A stretch of 64,000 nt of DNA, taken from positions 1,860,001 through 1,924,000 of the forward strand of contig NW_006917098.1 in NCBI RefSeq assembly GCF_000516985.1, in the 5' to 3' direction. Within the stretch, counting starts at the first letter, position 1, and each line of letters begins with the position of its first letter. The notes under the pieces are model-generated. The model saw only the letters and a program-made list of their open reading frames with translations. It made no database searches and was not told the DNA's origin. The position numbers and the translations under genes are program-made. Positions 1 to 9,889 of the stretch are shown here, one piece after another. Origin of the DNA: Pestalotiopsis fici W106-1. Taxonomy: Eukaryota; Ascomycota; Sordariomycetes; Amphisphaeriales; Sporocadaceae.

Positions 1-290
1 CCGGTCATGCTTGCAGGACTTTTGGGGCTCTATAGCTATTTGTGAGAATGAGAGATGAGCAAAGAGATTGATGATTCTTTCTAAATCTTGTTGGAAAGCT
101 TGAGGGCTTTTTTTTCTTCTTCTACACGAACGGTTCCTTGGTGATCAAAGTGGTAGGGGACCTGGTAATAGAGAGTTTCACCACAATCAAGATACGACAA
201 AGCACTCAAAGATACACTCTTCGATATTTGTTCATCGTTATCATATAAAGGCCGGTTCTGTTGGCGTTTCCCTATGTATTCATCATTGAA
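1..290. other. Left-edge non-coding stretch
   Basis: No convincing coding region is visible. The stretch is AT-rich with T runs near 110-120 and ends at the 3' end of the minus-strand gene at 291. It is probably that gene's 3' UTR plus an intergenic region. Confidence 0.4.
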
Positions 291-1694
291 TCACCGACTC
301 TCATTCATTGTCACGTTCTCGTACATGTCATAGTTCCTTTTTGGTACTTTCCAATAACTTGCTGACCATGGCATATCAGTCCGACCTGGGACAACTGTCT
401 TCTGGTTTCTTGAACTCTCGAGCATTGGACCCTGAGCTCTCTGTGGTACTGGCTTCCTTCGCGGTAGCGAAGTTAATGCATTGTAGTTGTCATTTGCTCC
501 TTGCTGGTGACCAATGCGTCCGTATGTCCCAAAGGGTCTAGAAAAGGACGTCGATTCCCGAGTCCTGAGTGCAGGGTGCTGCTCATGCCAATCATGCGAG
601 GCATCGTCTTGGGTCGGACTCAGTGAAGTCGTGGTAATAACAGGCTGCTGTCGGTCTTTCCAGGACTCTGGCGGATGATCCATCGATCGCCGGGGGCTTC
701 TTTCGGGGAGGGGTACAGGTAGAATATGCCGGTGAGTGTCGTCGTCGCGCGCCTCCTCCATCACGGGCGTCAGAGTTCTGGAAGAGCCATGAGATCCCCT
801 TTTCTGGCGCGCTACTGCTGCTGTGCGTGTGTCTGGCGGGTCTGCAAATGGGTTGGACGAAGAGGCTCTCCGCATTGTCGGCGCCACAGGTACCATGTCA
901 GGTTCCAGAAAGTCAGACGACTGCAGCGGTGATTCCATCAAGGTCCGTCTCCGTCTTGAATTTCTTTTCTGCCGGATTAAGCAAAACACCAGGATGATAA
1001 TAGCAAGAATGGCTGCTGCTAAGGGTATACCTAGAGCAACGGCAAGTTTGTCCGCGCGAGAGAATCCAGATGTAGAATCAGACGTTTCGGTCAGAGTGGG
1101 AGTAGCTAGATTCGAATCTGAGCTGGCTGTGACCGTGATGAATGAGGTTTGCGTGAGTGCTGGCAATGTGGAAGACGCAGATGTAGACGCAACTGCAGAT
1201 TCAGATGCAGATTCAGATGCTGATGCAGACGCTGAAGCTGAGGTTGATTGTGATGACTCTGCCGACGTCGTCGATACTGCGACTGTTGTTTTGGGCCCAA
1301 ACTCGCTGGTCAGATAATCTTGGACATTATCCGGCAAGGACGTGAACCAGCTGGGCTTCTTTCCGTCGAGGAAGTCAGACCACAAGATGGCAGATGCCGC
1401 TGACAGGTCTGTTGCCGCTATTTGCGCCAAGGATTGGGGGATAGCAGTCAGGAGAACTTCGGCAAAAGACAGCCTACTTTCTTCATAAGCATGGAATCGA
1501 AAGCCAATCGGTCTGGAATATTTAGCGACGCAAGTAAAGAAAGCTTACGCGTCTATTGGTGTCGTTGACCTCCGTGGAAGCTGTCCGTCAAATGCTGGCG
1601 CTGGTGTAGCCAAGGGCGGAGTATCCTTAGCGACAATGAGACATCTTGCCAAACCCAGGCAATAGAGCAAAACAATCAAGAATATACGATACAT
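291..1694 (-). CDS. Ser/Ala-rich single-pass plasma-membrane glycoprotein, 442 aa
   Basis: Two exons: 1694..1549 and 1473..291, with a GTAAGC donor and TAG acceptor; the summed length is 442 codons plus stop. The protein starts with a signal peptide (MYRIFLIVLLYCLGLA). A short conserved-looking ectodomain follows, containing PSWFTSLPDNVQDYL, then a low-complexity Ser/Ala/Thr stretch. Next come one membrane helix (LAVALGIPLAAAILAIIILV), a basic stop-transfer RQKRNSRRRR, and a cytoplasmic tail of about 215 aa rich in Pro, Ser and Arg. This layout is known from fungal wall-sensor and mucin-like surface proteins (WSC/Mid2-like), but there is no Cys-rich WSC domain, so the sensor role is inference. 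The gene sits alone, with no co-oriented neighbour within 1.3 kb. The 164-aa ORF on the opposite strand is a shadow of the Ser/Ala repeats. Confidence 0.8.
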
Positions 1695-3034
1695 GGTTGA
1701 GAGGCCCTCTTGATAATAGGTCACATAATCCTATATCACTTGATGGGCCGTGTTATTGTAAGCTACAGACCGGTGTTCATTGATATACGAAAAGGCAGCA
1801 CTTATAACTTGATCCTCTAGAGCAAGGACTGATGCGTAGGCGGAAGGTGAGATTCAACTGCAGCCACTCAATGTGGCGAATGGCCCTCTTCCGTCCAGTG
1901 CCTGTCCGGCGTATACCTGCGCAACTGTGGCTAGTGCATGTCCATCATCGCCTAATTTGTGTGGCACACAGATGAGTTGTAGATAACTGGCCAATCATGG
2001 CGTATCTCGCTTGCTAGCGGCGTGATTATACAGGCTGGGACTGCTTAAAATCAAGGCAGCGGCAAATCGACGCATGCACCGCCACCCAGCTCGATGCGAG
2101 CGCATGGGAGACTTGGGGCCTCCGGTTCGAACCTCAAAGGGTCTGGACTATGGCATGATTCTCTGGAAATCATTACAGACAATCACCCTATGTTGTAGCG
2201 TTCGGTGTTTGAGATGGCCCTTGCATGCAAATGGGGCAGAAGGAAATGGCCAGCTTGATTGAACAAGGCCGTGGCTTGGTGTTGCCATCAAGTATTTTGC
2301 CAATTGAGAAATGCGGTTCCTACTTGGCGCACGTGGAAATACTGTTGTGTTAGACCACGGAGACCCGGAGTACATAGCTCAGCTGTCCATCATCTGACAT
2401 ATTCGCCGTCTTGGCTAGAATAATCTTGAGTGTTCTATTATATGGTCAACAATTACGAGTCTTGCTTCAAATATCATCAGCACCGGTCATTTTACATAAC
2501 GCTACTCAATACAAATATGATAGTAATCAACGGTTGATGTAGTCACTTACTCTCTGCACGTCTTACATTGAGGCCAAACCACATTTTGTTCGATGGATGT
2601 TTGCAGTGCGGTCGCATCTTCGCTTAATATTGCCCCGCAATCTCTTACCTGCACCACCACTATGGCACCATCCAACAGGGCCTTAGTATTTGTGTTGATT
2701 GTCAACATACTCCAAGCGTCTGAAGTAATCATCGTCCTTTGACTTTGACGAATTCCTATATTCAGGTGTCGCGATACACCGCGAGGCTCAATCTGCAAAA
2801 GTGGGAGCTCTACACTAAGCTCAAGCTACTCTGTACTGTAGAGATATATGCACGCAGACTCGCAACAATAGGTCATTTCTCAAGCGACACCCCGAAACAG
2901 AATTAGACCCCAAAAAATAAACGAGAGAGCATAGAATCTATAGCAAAGCAGGAAGACAGATCACTAGAATGTATAACGCCCTTTTCAAACTCCCAAGACC
3001 TTCAAGCCAATGCCTCAAGATACTGCAGATCGTT
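1695..3034. other. Intergenic region, nothing recognised
   Basis: Only short, unrelated ORFs of 62-87 codons occur here, without recognisable domains or splice structure. The region holds the upstream side of the minus-strand gene ending at 1694 and the 3' flank of the gene ending at 3035. Confidence 0.4.
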
Positions 3035-3997
3035 CTAGTCCCAAATACCGCACTGCTCGACCTTTTCATAGTCATCGTTGTATTGGTCTTCCTCGGGAAT
3101 GATTTCAAAACGCAAGGTGTAATCGTCACCAAATTTGGCTTGACCAAAGTACCGTGAAAAGTCATCGTGTTCGTTGACGCGTTTCTCCCAGTCGGCGCCA
3201 AAGGTCTGACCGACGGCTTGGAGATCTGCCTCTTCGAACTTCATGGTGGACTTCTCATTGAATTTGGAATACTTATAGCTGATCTTGAAGCCGGGCCCGA
3301 GATGACGCTTTGCTGCTATTGCGCTCCCGGGGCCAACCGAAGGCGTCATGCGCGCCCAGCTGCGGCCGTCGTCGCGGATATGATGGATGTGGTCCATGGC
3401 AATACCTGTCTCTGGGTCCCGGAGGCCGAGGATCTCGATTGTTTGCCCCTGAACAGAGTCCCTAGCCTGCAGTGGCGCGGCATTGACGTTGTCGAATTCG
3501 AGTCCTCGCTGGAGCAGGAGGTCTCTCATGACCGTCGCGAACCCCTCGTCTCTCGATGCTCTTCTTGGGAGTTCGGCGCCGGCAAAGTCCTGGACAACTG
3601 TAGCAACTCGAGGTCTCGATGCCCATATTAAGACACCACCCGTGATGAGAAAAATGAGGCTGCCGATACCCTGGCCCAAGCCCGTGCATCTCTCCTCCGC
3701 AGAATCTTGCCCGCCAATTACCATCTTGCACACGCCCCGCGCACCGAAACCAGATACGGTGCCGACGACGGAACCTGACATGAATGCCAAGGCCGTTTTT
3801 GGAGGGAGTTGGGCATATATTGATGTGATAGCCTCTGCGTTTATCAAGCCGGTACAGTCGAACTGCCGTGCTTGAATTCCATTAGCAGGAACGGCGCCAG
3901 GAATATCTCTGGCTTGGAGTCTTGGCCGAGGTGCTGTTACCCGGCCATCTGAGATTGCCGCCAGCTGTAGGAGTGGAAAGTAAGTTGAGAGTCTCAT
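3035..3997 (-). CDS. Unrecognised secretory/membrane protein, about 320 aa
   Basis: This is a single-exon ORF. I place the start at 3997 (MRLSTYFPLLQLAAIS, a plausible signal peptide) rather than the in-frame ATG at 4018, which would bury the hydrophobic leader behind polar residues. After the leader comes a Pro/Arg-rich segment with a dibasic-like 'QARD' region. Two weakly hydrophobic helices follow: a Gly-rich one (AFMSGSVVGTVSGFG) and IGSLIFLITGGVLIWAS. A polar C-terminal half of about 190 aa ends CGIWD. It has Cys in FDCTG, GVCKM, ERCTG and QCGIWD, so disulfides are possible. I do not recognise the family. It could be a fungal-specific membrane protein or an effector-like protein; no function is assigned. 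Confidence 0.6.
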   Translation of the reverse strand: MRLSTYFPLLQLAAISDGRVTAPRPRLQARDIPGAVPANGIQARQFDCTGLINAEAITSIYAQLPPKTALAFMSGSVVGTVSGFGARGVCKMVIGGQDSAEERCTGLGQGIGSLIFLITGGVLIWASRPRVATVVQDFAGAELPRRASRDEGFATVMRDLLLQRGLEFDNVNAAPLQARDSVQGQTIEILGLRDPETGIAMDHIHHIRDDGRSWARMTPSVGPGSAIAAKRHLGPGFKISYKYSKFNEKSTMKFEEADLQAVGQTFGADWEKRVNEHDDFSRYFGQAKFGDDYTLRFEIIPEEDQYNDDYEKVEQCGIWD

Positions 3998-4018
3998 TTT
4001 GGAGGGAAGGTATATCAA

Positions 4019-4867
4019 CTTGGGGGTTTTGAATTTTCTTCGTATGTTAATAGTAGAATATTGCTGAGGTTAAAGTGCAATGCTGTAGAACTGCTAGCTT
4101 GATGTCAACTATGGTTCTTAGAGCTGGAAGAGGACGCATCGCTCAGCTTTTAAATACTCGCCTCATCGCTTATACATGCTTCCACAATATTTCCATCCTT
4201 CCTAATCCACACTATCAGACTTGACATTATTCACAAGGCCTGTTTCCCTATACGTTCGATGTAGAGTTCCTGCGCATGTGTCGATCTCGCCACGAGAACT
4301 TAAAATAAACACATTTTACAAGTGCGTGATATTCAGTAATCATGTTATTGTCATGGTAGTCATGACTCTTGGCGTATTAACCACATGAATTGATAAATAC
4401 AAAAAGCATCAAATCTCAGGCATTCGTCATAACTCGTTCCTTTGATTGCGAATCTTGCGGTTTACGTTGGTGGCGCACTGCACAACATAGAGCACATGTA
4501 TAGCGAAGGAATCTTCAATGTCATTGTGACACGGATAATTGAAGATAAAGGTCTAGCTGATAATTTTAGAAAATATCTAAATGTGTGAAATGAATCACAA
4601 TGTGTGACGCAATAATGCAGATCGTCTGCATGCTGCCTGTTGTCTGCATGTTACCTGTTGTCTGCATGCTGCCTGTTGTCAGCAACCAACAGCCAGGAGC
4701 GTCCGTCGTGCTACGCTTCCAGCATAAACGGCGCCGTCCCCTCCCACAACAGCCCTACAGGTTTTCGCGCAGAGAAGAATTCATCAATTTCACCTCAACA
4801 ATCCAAAGCAAAAACAACAAACAGCTGAATTTCTCACGAGCACCAAAAACAAACGACTCAAAACGCC
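4019..4867. other. Intergenic region with a short tandem repeat
   Basis: Apart from the 18-bp repeat at 4624-4677 I see no gene here. The last 150 bases are A/C-rich, as in many fungal 5' leaders, and lead into the ATG at 4868. Confidence 0.4.
4624..4677. repeat. 18-bp tandem repeat, three copies
   Basis: The unit GTCTGCATGCTGCCTGTT is repeated three times. The middle copy has two changes (GCTGCC to GTTACC). The unit is a multiple of three and is open in one frame, where it would read V-C-M-L-P-V per copy, but that ORF has no other sign of being coding. Confidence 0.85.
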
Positions 4868-5218
4868 ATGTCATCACCCGTCGCAAAGAACAAGAACCAT
4901 GAAAACCCGTCTACGACTGAAGCCCCGCCAAAGCGACGCGTTTCCCGAGAGGTATACGTTGCCCATATGAAACCAATCGTCTATCGCAAATGTCTTAAAG
5001 GCAGTGTCATCTGTGGTGCCCTTTCGATCATTCTGCTTCTCGCTCTACGACTATACCTGGGAAGGGGATGGGTGCCTAGTCGCGACGAATGGCTGCCCGC
5101 GTGCCAAGCAACCATATCCTTTGCATTTCTTGGCGCGTGTTTGCCTTTGTTTTTCACACACGATGGACAGTTGATTGCCGAAGAATTATTCGGGATTTAT
5201 CGGCCGCCGCGCGCCTAA
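4868..5218 (+). CDS. Small two-pass membrane protein, 116 aa, unknown function
   Basis: Intronless ORF starting MSSPVAKNKNHENPS. The N-terminal 45 residues are polar and basic (PPKRRVSREVYVAHMKPIVYRK). A hydrophobic helix follows (VICGALSIILLLALRLYLG, residues about 47-65), then a short loop and a second helix (ATISFAFLGACLPLFFT, about 82-98), and a polar tail ending YRPPRA. The size and basic-N-terminus/two-helix plan resemble many uncharacterised fungal membrane proteins, including mitochondrial and ER ones. I do not recognise a family. The start is supported by AACGCCATGTC and by an A-rich leader. The neighbours give no functional hint. Confidence 0.6.
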   Translation: MSSPVAKNKNHENPSTTEAPPKRRVSREVYVAHMKPIVYRKCLKGSVICGALSIILLLALRLYLGRGWVPSRDEWLPACQATISFAFLGACLPLFFTHDGQLIAEELFGIYRPPRA

Positions 5219-6252
5219 GTCAACAAGTAAAACAAGTCATGGGCAGTGGGGATGCATTTCGCCCGACTCATGGCTCGATGGTCATTCAAGTTGCTGGAGG
5301 GTCCATCTTTTACTTATAGCTGAGAGAATCGCTAGTTGAGAATTGTCAAAATATCATAGTGTTGAGTGTGTATCATCAAGTCTTCATGCTCACGACCTCA
5401 TGTGCAGCTTTGATTAAACTACTGGTACCATTGCCGCATGTTTTCTGTAATGATACATAAACAAAATATACAGTGAAATTCGAACCGCTAATGTGTTTGC
5501 ACGATACATTCCCCTTCTGACATCACCATGACTGCTCGCCTCTGATGGAAAAAGACTGGATTATTTTCAAGTAACATCAGAGTCATGCGCCGGCCATGAA
5601 AAAAATCACCACCTCCAGAAAGTTAAGAATTACAGGTACTTGAACTGTAGGCAATGACGCAAAACATTGCCTCAGGTACGGCACAGCATAGCCGCGACGC
5701 AGATTAAGGGTTGGACGGTGGGAGGATCTATCATGTAAATTCATTTCTTCCTTCTGAGCACGCGAAGCATCAAAAGGAACTCCTTATTCTCCCTTGCATG
5801 AACTCAGGATGACAATTTTGACCATGATTGTCATCTTCCTGGCGCGATCTGCCTTGACTTCAATTTATGGTGTCACCACGCGCTGAACTGGCAAAAGAAG
5901 CTTTCGTAACAATTAAGAAAGGTCTCTAAAACTTCGTCATTGAAGGAGTGCTAGGTTTGCACTGAAGTCATCTTCCTTGTCGATACTAAATTTATCTTTT
6001 CAGCACCTATGCGAGCGTCATAGTATTGAGATGGTTTGGTGGTTTCAAAGACGACGGTCATAGATCAGGAGGCATGATTCTAGTATAAGTAGAGAGAGTT
6101 GTTCATCGTCCAGTTATTCATTCTTAAACACAGAACAACAAAACAAAAGCTCAAGCAATCATCGTTATACAACATCACTCTCAAACCACAACAAAAAACC
6201 AACCAGCCTGCCAATTTGCACACCAACCATCTTCCCAGTCACGATTCTAAGA
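5219..6252. other. Intergenic region / promoter of the secreted protein gene
   Basis: No coding signal is seen. The stretch contains a TATA-like TATAAGT at 6084-6090, about 165 bases before the ATG at 6253. A CA-rich unstructured leader follows (6120-6250: AACACAGAACAACAAAACAAAAGC and similar), which is typical of strongly expressed fungal genes. Confidence 0.45.
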
Positions 6253-6843
6253 ATGAAGTTTGCATATAGCCTTCTGACTGCCCTTGCTTTGGCTGCTGCC
6301 AACGCCTATACCCCTCCGGCAGACCTGGAAGATGGCGTCTACTTAGTAGACACATCAAGCCCCGGCGACTCAGCCAAGACGCGCCGAAACCTCGAGGAGA
6401 GGCTGGTCCGGATTGGCGACATTATACAAGCCGACCCTGCCGCAGGCACATCGGAAAACAATGTCAAACGCGATGTGTTTACCAACCACGAACGCGGCCA
6501 CTCATGCCACGACGCCAACACCATGATGCTGACCGACTACAGCAACGCCATGGCCTCGTTCAAGGCCCAGTGCGAGCAAAAAAAGGTGCCGGCGCGTAAG
6601 AAGAACGGCCTCATATGTTCGGGAAAACAGGGGATTCTGTACGCCAAGGCTGGCTCGTCCATTGTCTACCACTGCAACGTGGGCTGCAGCAAGCAAAACT
6701 GCGGCGGAGGCCATATCCAGCCATTCGAGGAGTGGGCGGATAAGACGTGCGGCCGGCTCAAGGGTGGCTTCTTTTACTCTGATTGGGACTTTACTATGGG
6801 ACGTGACGAATGGGGCAGCAGCTTCTGTAATCAGGTCATTTAA
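6253..6843 (+). CDS. Secreted cysteine-rich protein with Kex2-type propeptide, 196 aa
   Basis: Intronless. A clear signal peptide (MKFAYSLLTALALAAANA) is followed by a polar pro-region that ends in a dibasic KR at about residue 73 (ENNVKRDVF), a typical Kex2 site. The mature part of about 123 aa carries eight cysteines (SCHD, AQCE, ICSG, HCNVGC, QNCGGG, TCGR, FCNQ), which fits a disulfide-bonded extracellular protein. I do not recognise a named family; effector-like secreted protein is the safest call. Promoter features (TATA-like 6084, CA-rich leader) and a polyadenylation-like AATAAAA at about 7030 suggest good expression. The next gene downstream is convergent. Role in host or competitor interaction is inference only. 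Confidence 0.75.
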   Translation: MKFAYSLLTALALAAANAYTPPADLEDGVYLVDTSSPGDSAKTRRNLEERLVRIGDIIQADPAAGTSENNVKRDVFTNHERGHSCHDANTMMLTDYSNAMASFKAQCEQKKVPARKKNGLICSGKQGILYAKAGSSIVYHCNVGCSKQNCGGGHIQPFEEWADKTCGRLKGGFFYSDWDFTMGRDEWGSSFCNQVI

Positions 6844-7068
6844 TTCCGTCTGTCACTAAATCTGATCTGATAGAGGGAGGCGATGCGTTTCTTGGGTGTG
6901 TTTAGTGGTGTCGGAGTCACTCCTTGTTTTGTTATCCGTTGGTAGTTGAATTTTCATGTTTTTGTCAGCTTATTTACACAGCCTATCTCTATGTGCTCAT
7001 ATGCTACCTCATTATCCTGTCTCCCCTACAATAAAAGTTTACGATGTGCCCTGATCCAAAGCCATTAT

Positions 7069-8874
7069 TTATTTTGATTCATTCATGGTCTGACACAACC
7101 GCCCATCTTGTGCAACTTTCCACTTATCACTTCCCACTGTAGCAGGTCCGTAGAGTACACCATCCGGATCGTATCTGTTCTTGATCTTCAAGAGCCTCTC
7201 AAAATTCTCCCCAAAAAAATCTTCCTTCCAAGTCGGGAGGTCAAAAGTTGCCTCGTTCGAATAAGACCCACTCCCCGGTGTGAGCGGCCGAAGCACCTGG
7301 ACAACATTTGTATTCATGGTAGACTGCAGAGATTGCAGTGATTCGATGGAACCGGTGGGATTCCAAGATCCCACAATGTTCAAGGTATACAAACTCTCCC
7401 GCCACGCTGGTATAATTGCATTTTCGCCTGGTTGATTACCAACTGCTGCGTGCGAGACATTGACCTGCCCCCCAACTGCCGTGAAATCGCTATCCGATGT
7501 GATGTTGCGTATCGCTAACGCGATACCGACACTATTATTCCTGATAGTGGTTCGTGGTATCAAACGTCCTCCCACAACACCAAAATCTGGATAGTCGGGT
7601 GGGCTGTAATTTGCAAAATGGTCGACATAGCTTTGTTTTGTAGAGCTCGTATAGCCGTAGGGAAGCCCCTTGAAATCCAAAAGTCTCAGAAATGGTGACA
7701 CTTGCTTCGAGATTTCATCGCCTGTATGTCCAGGCCATGTAATGAACGCAATATCGAAAGTCGTATGCGTGGCTGTAAACCCACTGGAGAATCCCTCCAG
7801 CTGCTCGAGTTCAAGTAGCAGCAGCTGCCACTTTGGTAGTATCTCCTCCCAGAACACGCTCGAACCATTATGCACCAGCGTAAGGGACGCGCCACCAATT
7901 AGACCATCCGGATGGACCTTGCTTATTTGCGAGATCACGACAGCATATGTGCCGGCACCGCCCCCGCTGAGCGCCCAGTATAGTTCAGCGTGGTCTGACC
8001 TGCTTGCGATGATATGCTCACCTCTTGCTGTCACGACTTCGAATGCAAGTGTGTTATCTGCGGCGAGGCCATAGGCACTTGCCAGTGGCCCATGACCACC
8101 TCCTTGGGTGTAACCTCCGGCAATCCCCACACTGGGGCACCAGCCAGTGACCGTTCTGACGCCTTGCGCACTGCAAGCAGTATTCAATTCCTGGGCCTCG
8201 ACTCCGGCACCTATTCGGACAGCCATTCCCTGGTGTTCAGGTCCGTCATAGTCAAGAAACGAAACGTTTTTGAGATGGTGCATCCACAGTCCGAGTCCAT
8301 ATCTGCCAGTCGACCGTCCAAGAAAGTCATGACCGGTGTTCTTCACAACAAGCCGCACTCCAGTTTCCTTCGCAAACTGTAGACCTTTGATCACGTCTGC
8401 AGCTGAAGAAACATTGATGGTGTACGTGACCAAGTTGCCCAATGTACAACTAGCATTTTTGCTAGTAAATGGGCTGCAGCTGTTGTTAAGCCAGAATGGC
8501 GAATAGATTGACGAAGGGTCCTCGATGCTGAAGGTGGAAATTCAGTAGCCAAATTGCTTGAATGGGTTCGTGCATGGTACTGACTGTGGCGCTGCATAGA
8601 TCCAAGATTCCTGCAGTTGCTTGCAGCTTTTTTCGCGGTATTCTTTGCCGTGGCATACAGTCGCCAATGGGACCGACTGAATCAGGCGCCCACCTACTGA
8701 GGCGTTGAGTGCTGCCCACTTGTCCTGGCTGGGCCATTCCAGGTCGCCTAATGCAGGCTTGCAGGAGATGGTTTCTCCCCGCCCAATTTCGAGAAAGAGT
8801 CCAATGCCAGTGGCGAACAACCAAGCATTGAGATATGAAACGACTTTTCGAGACATCATGGCACGGAGTATCAA
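7069..8874 (-). CDS. Secreted FAD-linked oxidase of the BBE/VAO type, about 582 aa
   Basis: Two exons: 8874..8585 and 8527..7069. The GTCAGT donor and CAG acceptor rejoin the frame as ...AAPH/IEDPSSIYSPF. The start could be 8874 or 8859 (MMSRK); both precede a hydrophobic signal segment. The FAD-binding PCMH-type domain is clear. His about 163 (NTGHDFLG) and Cys about 227 (TGWCPSVGIAGG) match the positions used for 8-alpha-histidyl and 6-S-cysteinyl flavin attachment in berberine-bridge-like enzymes. GGGHGPLASAYGLAADN and the C-terminal BBE motif NRYDPDGVLYGP are also present. Family members oxidise alcohols, sugars or secondary metabolites with O2; the substrate here cannot be told. There is no obvious partner gene beside it, so a cluster role is not supported. 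Confidence 0.9.
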
Positions 8875-9889
8875 TCGTACGAAAGAGAAAGATTGCGGGA
8901 TGATGAACTATGTCTGGCTTCCAAAAGCCACGGGCTTCTAAGGTCAGATTTTTCAATCCTCTCAGTTCTCTCTACCCCGCATCAACTCGGGTAATAGGTT
9001 CAGCGAATATTTGAGGAACTTCCAGTAAATAGAATTACTAATTATTAATTACTATAACTCCCTTTTCTTGGGCAGAAGATCACTAATCTCTGAACAGTTG
9101 ATTGCGGTTCGCAGGTCTGAAAGTAATCCATGTACATGTGACTTATGCACATGATCAGTCATCATTTTAAGAATGTTTTTTTTTTTTTTTTTGATTATTC
9201 GCAACCGTTGGGAAACCAATCACAAACCAGGACCTATGTGCCCACGAAAAGGGGCAGTGCCTGCGATGACACATTTTACCGAAAGGTATCAAACACGCCT
9301 GGTGCCTTATCAGCATGGCGAATGCTCTTAACAAGCGCCAGCCTGCATATCCTTTGTGACAATGTATGCGAAGATCTAGATAAATATGTATTGCATAACC
9401 CCCACCCTCCAACGGCATGGGAGAGTTGCCACTATATATAGCATAGCTATAAGGTGGGTTGCACTATTTACTGCATAATGCATCAGCCACAGACAACTCA
9501 AAAGACAATACCGGCTTTGTTGCTATACTGAACCGACCTGGGATTGGATGAATATAAGGGCACCACATGCAAGTATATTGCATTGGGGGATATCCCCCTA
9601 CTGCCAGCCAAATCTAGCCAGCCTAGGACTATAATCCCTCTGGGGTCAGAAGCCCCTAGCTCGGCCCTAGCGCACCACCCTAGACACTGTTGGGATACCG
9701 GATGCCCCTAGACTCTAGTAGCCGTCTTGTATAAAACTACCTAGGTAGAGGTTTTCAAGATGATTTTGTACTTTGATGAAAAATAAATCAATTCATTCAC
9801 TCAAGATAGGAGGCGAATTACCTTTTTCCATTGTCATCTTGAATAGTCTGCGCCAATCTGTCCAATCACTCTTTGTTAAACCCGGTACC
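8875..9889. other. Divergent intergenic region
   Basis: This lies between the oxidase (minus) and the large membrane protein (plus). It contains a 17-T run at 9176-9192 and a TATA-like CTATATATAG near 9431-9440. A stretch around 9610-9720 repeats short CCCTAG/CCTAGA words. No gene is recognised. Confidence 0.4.

Noticed and set aside
823..1317. 164-codon plus-strand ORF rich in Asp/Ala/Ser
   Set aside because: It is the antisense of the Ser/Ala-rich repeat of the 291-1694 gene; it has no own features.
2074..2798. Several short ORFs of 62-83 codons on both strands
   Set aside because: No domains, no signal peptides, no splice structure and no codon-like composition.
9176..9192. 17-T run (also 49462-49476 and 59683-59703) as transposon poly-A tails
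   Set aside because: No target-site duplications or element bodies beside them; simple homopolymers.
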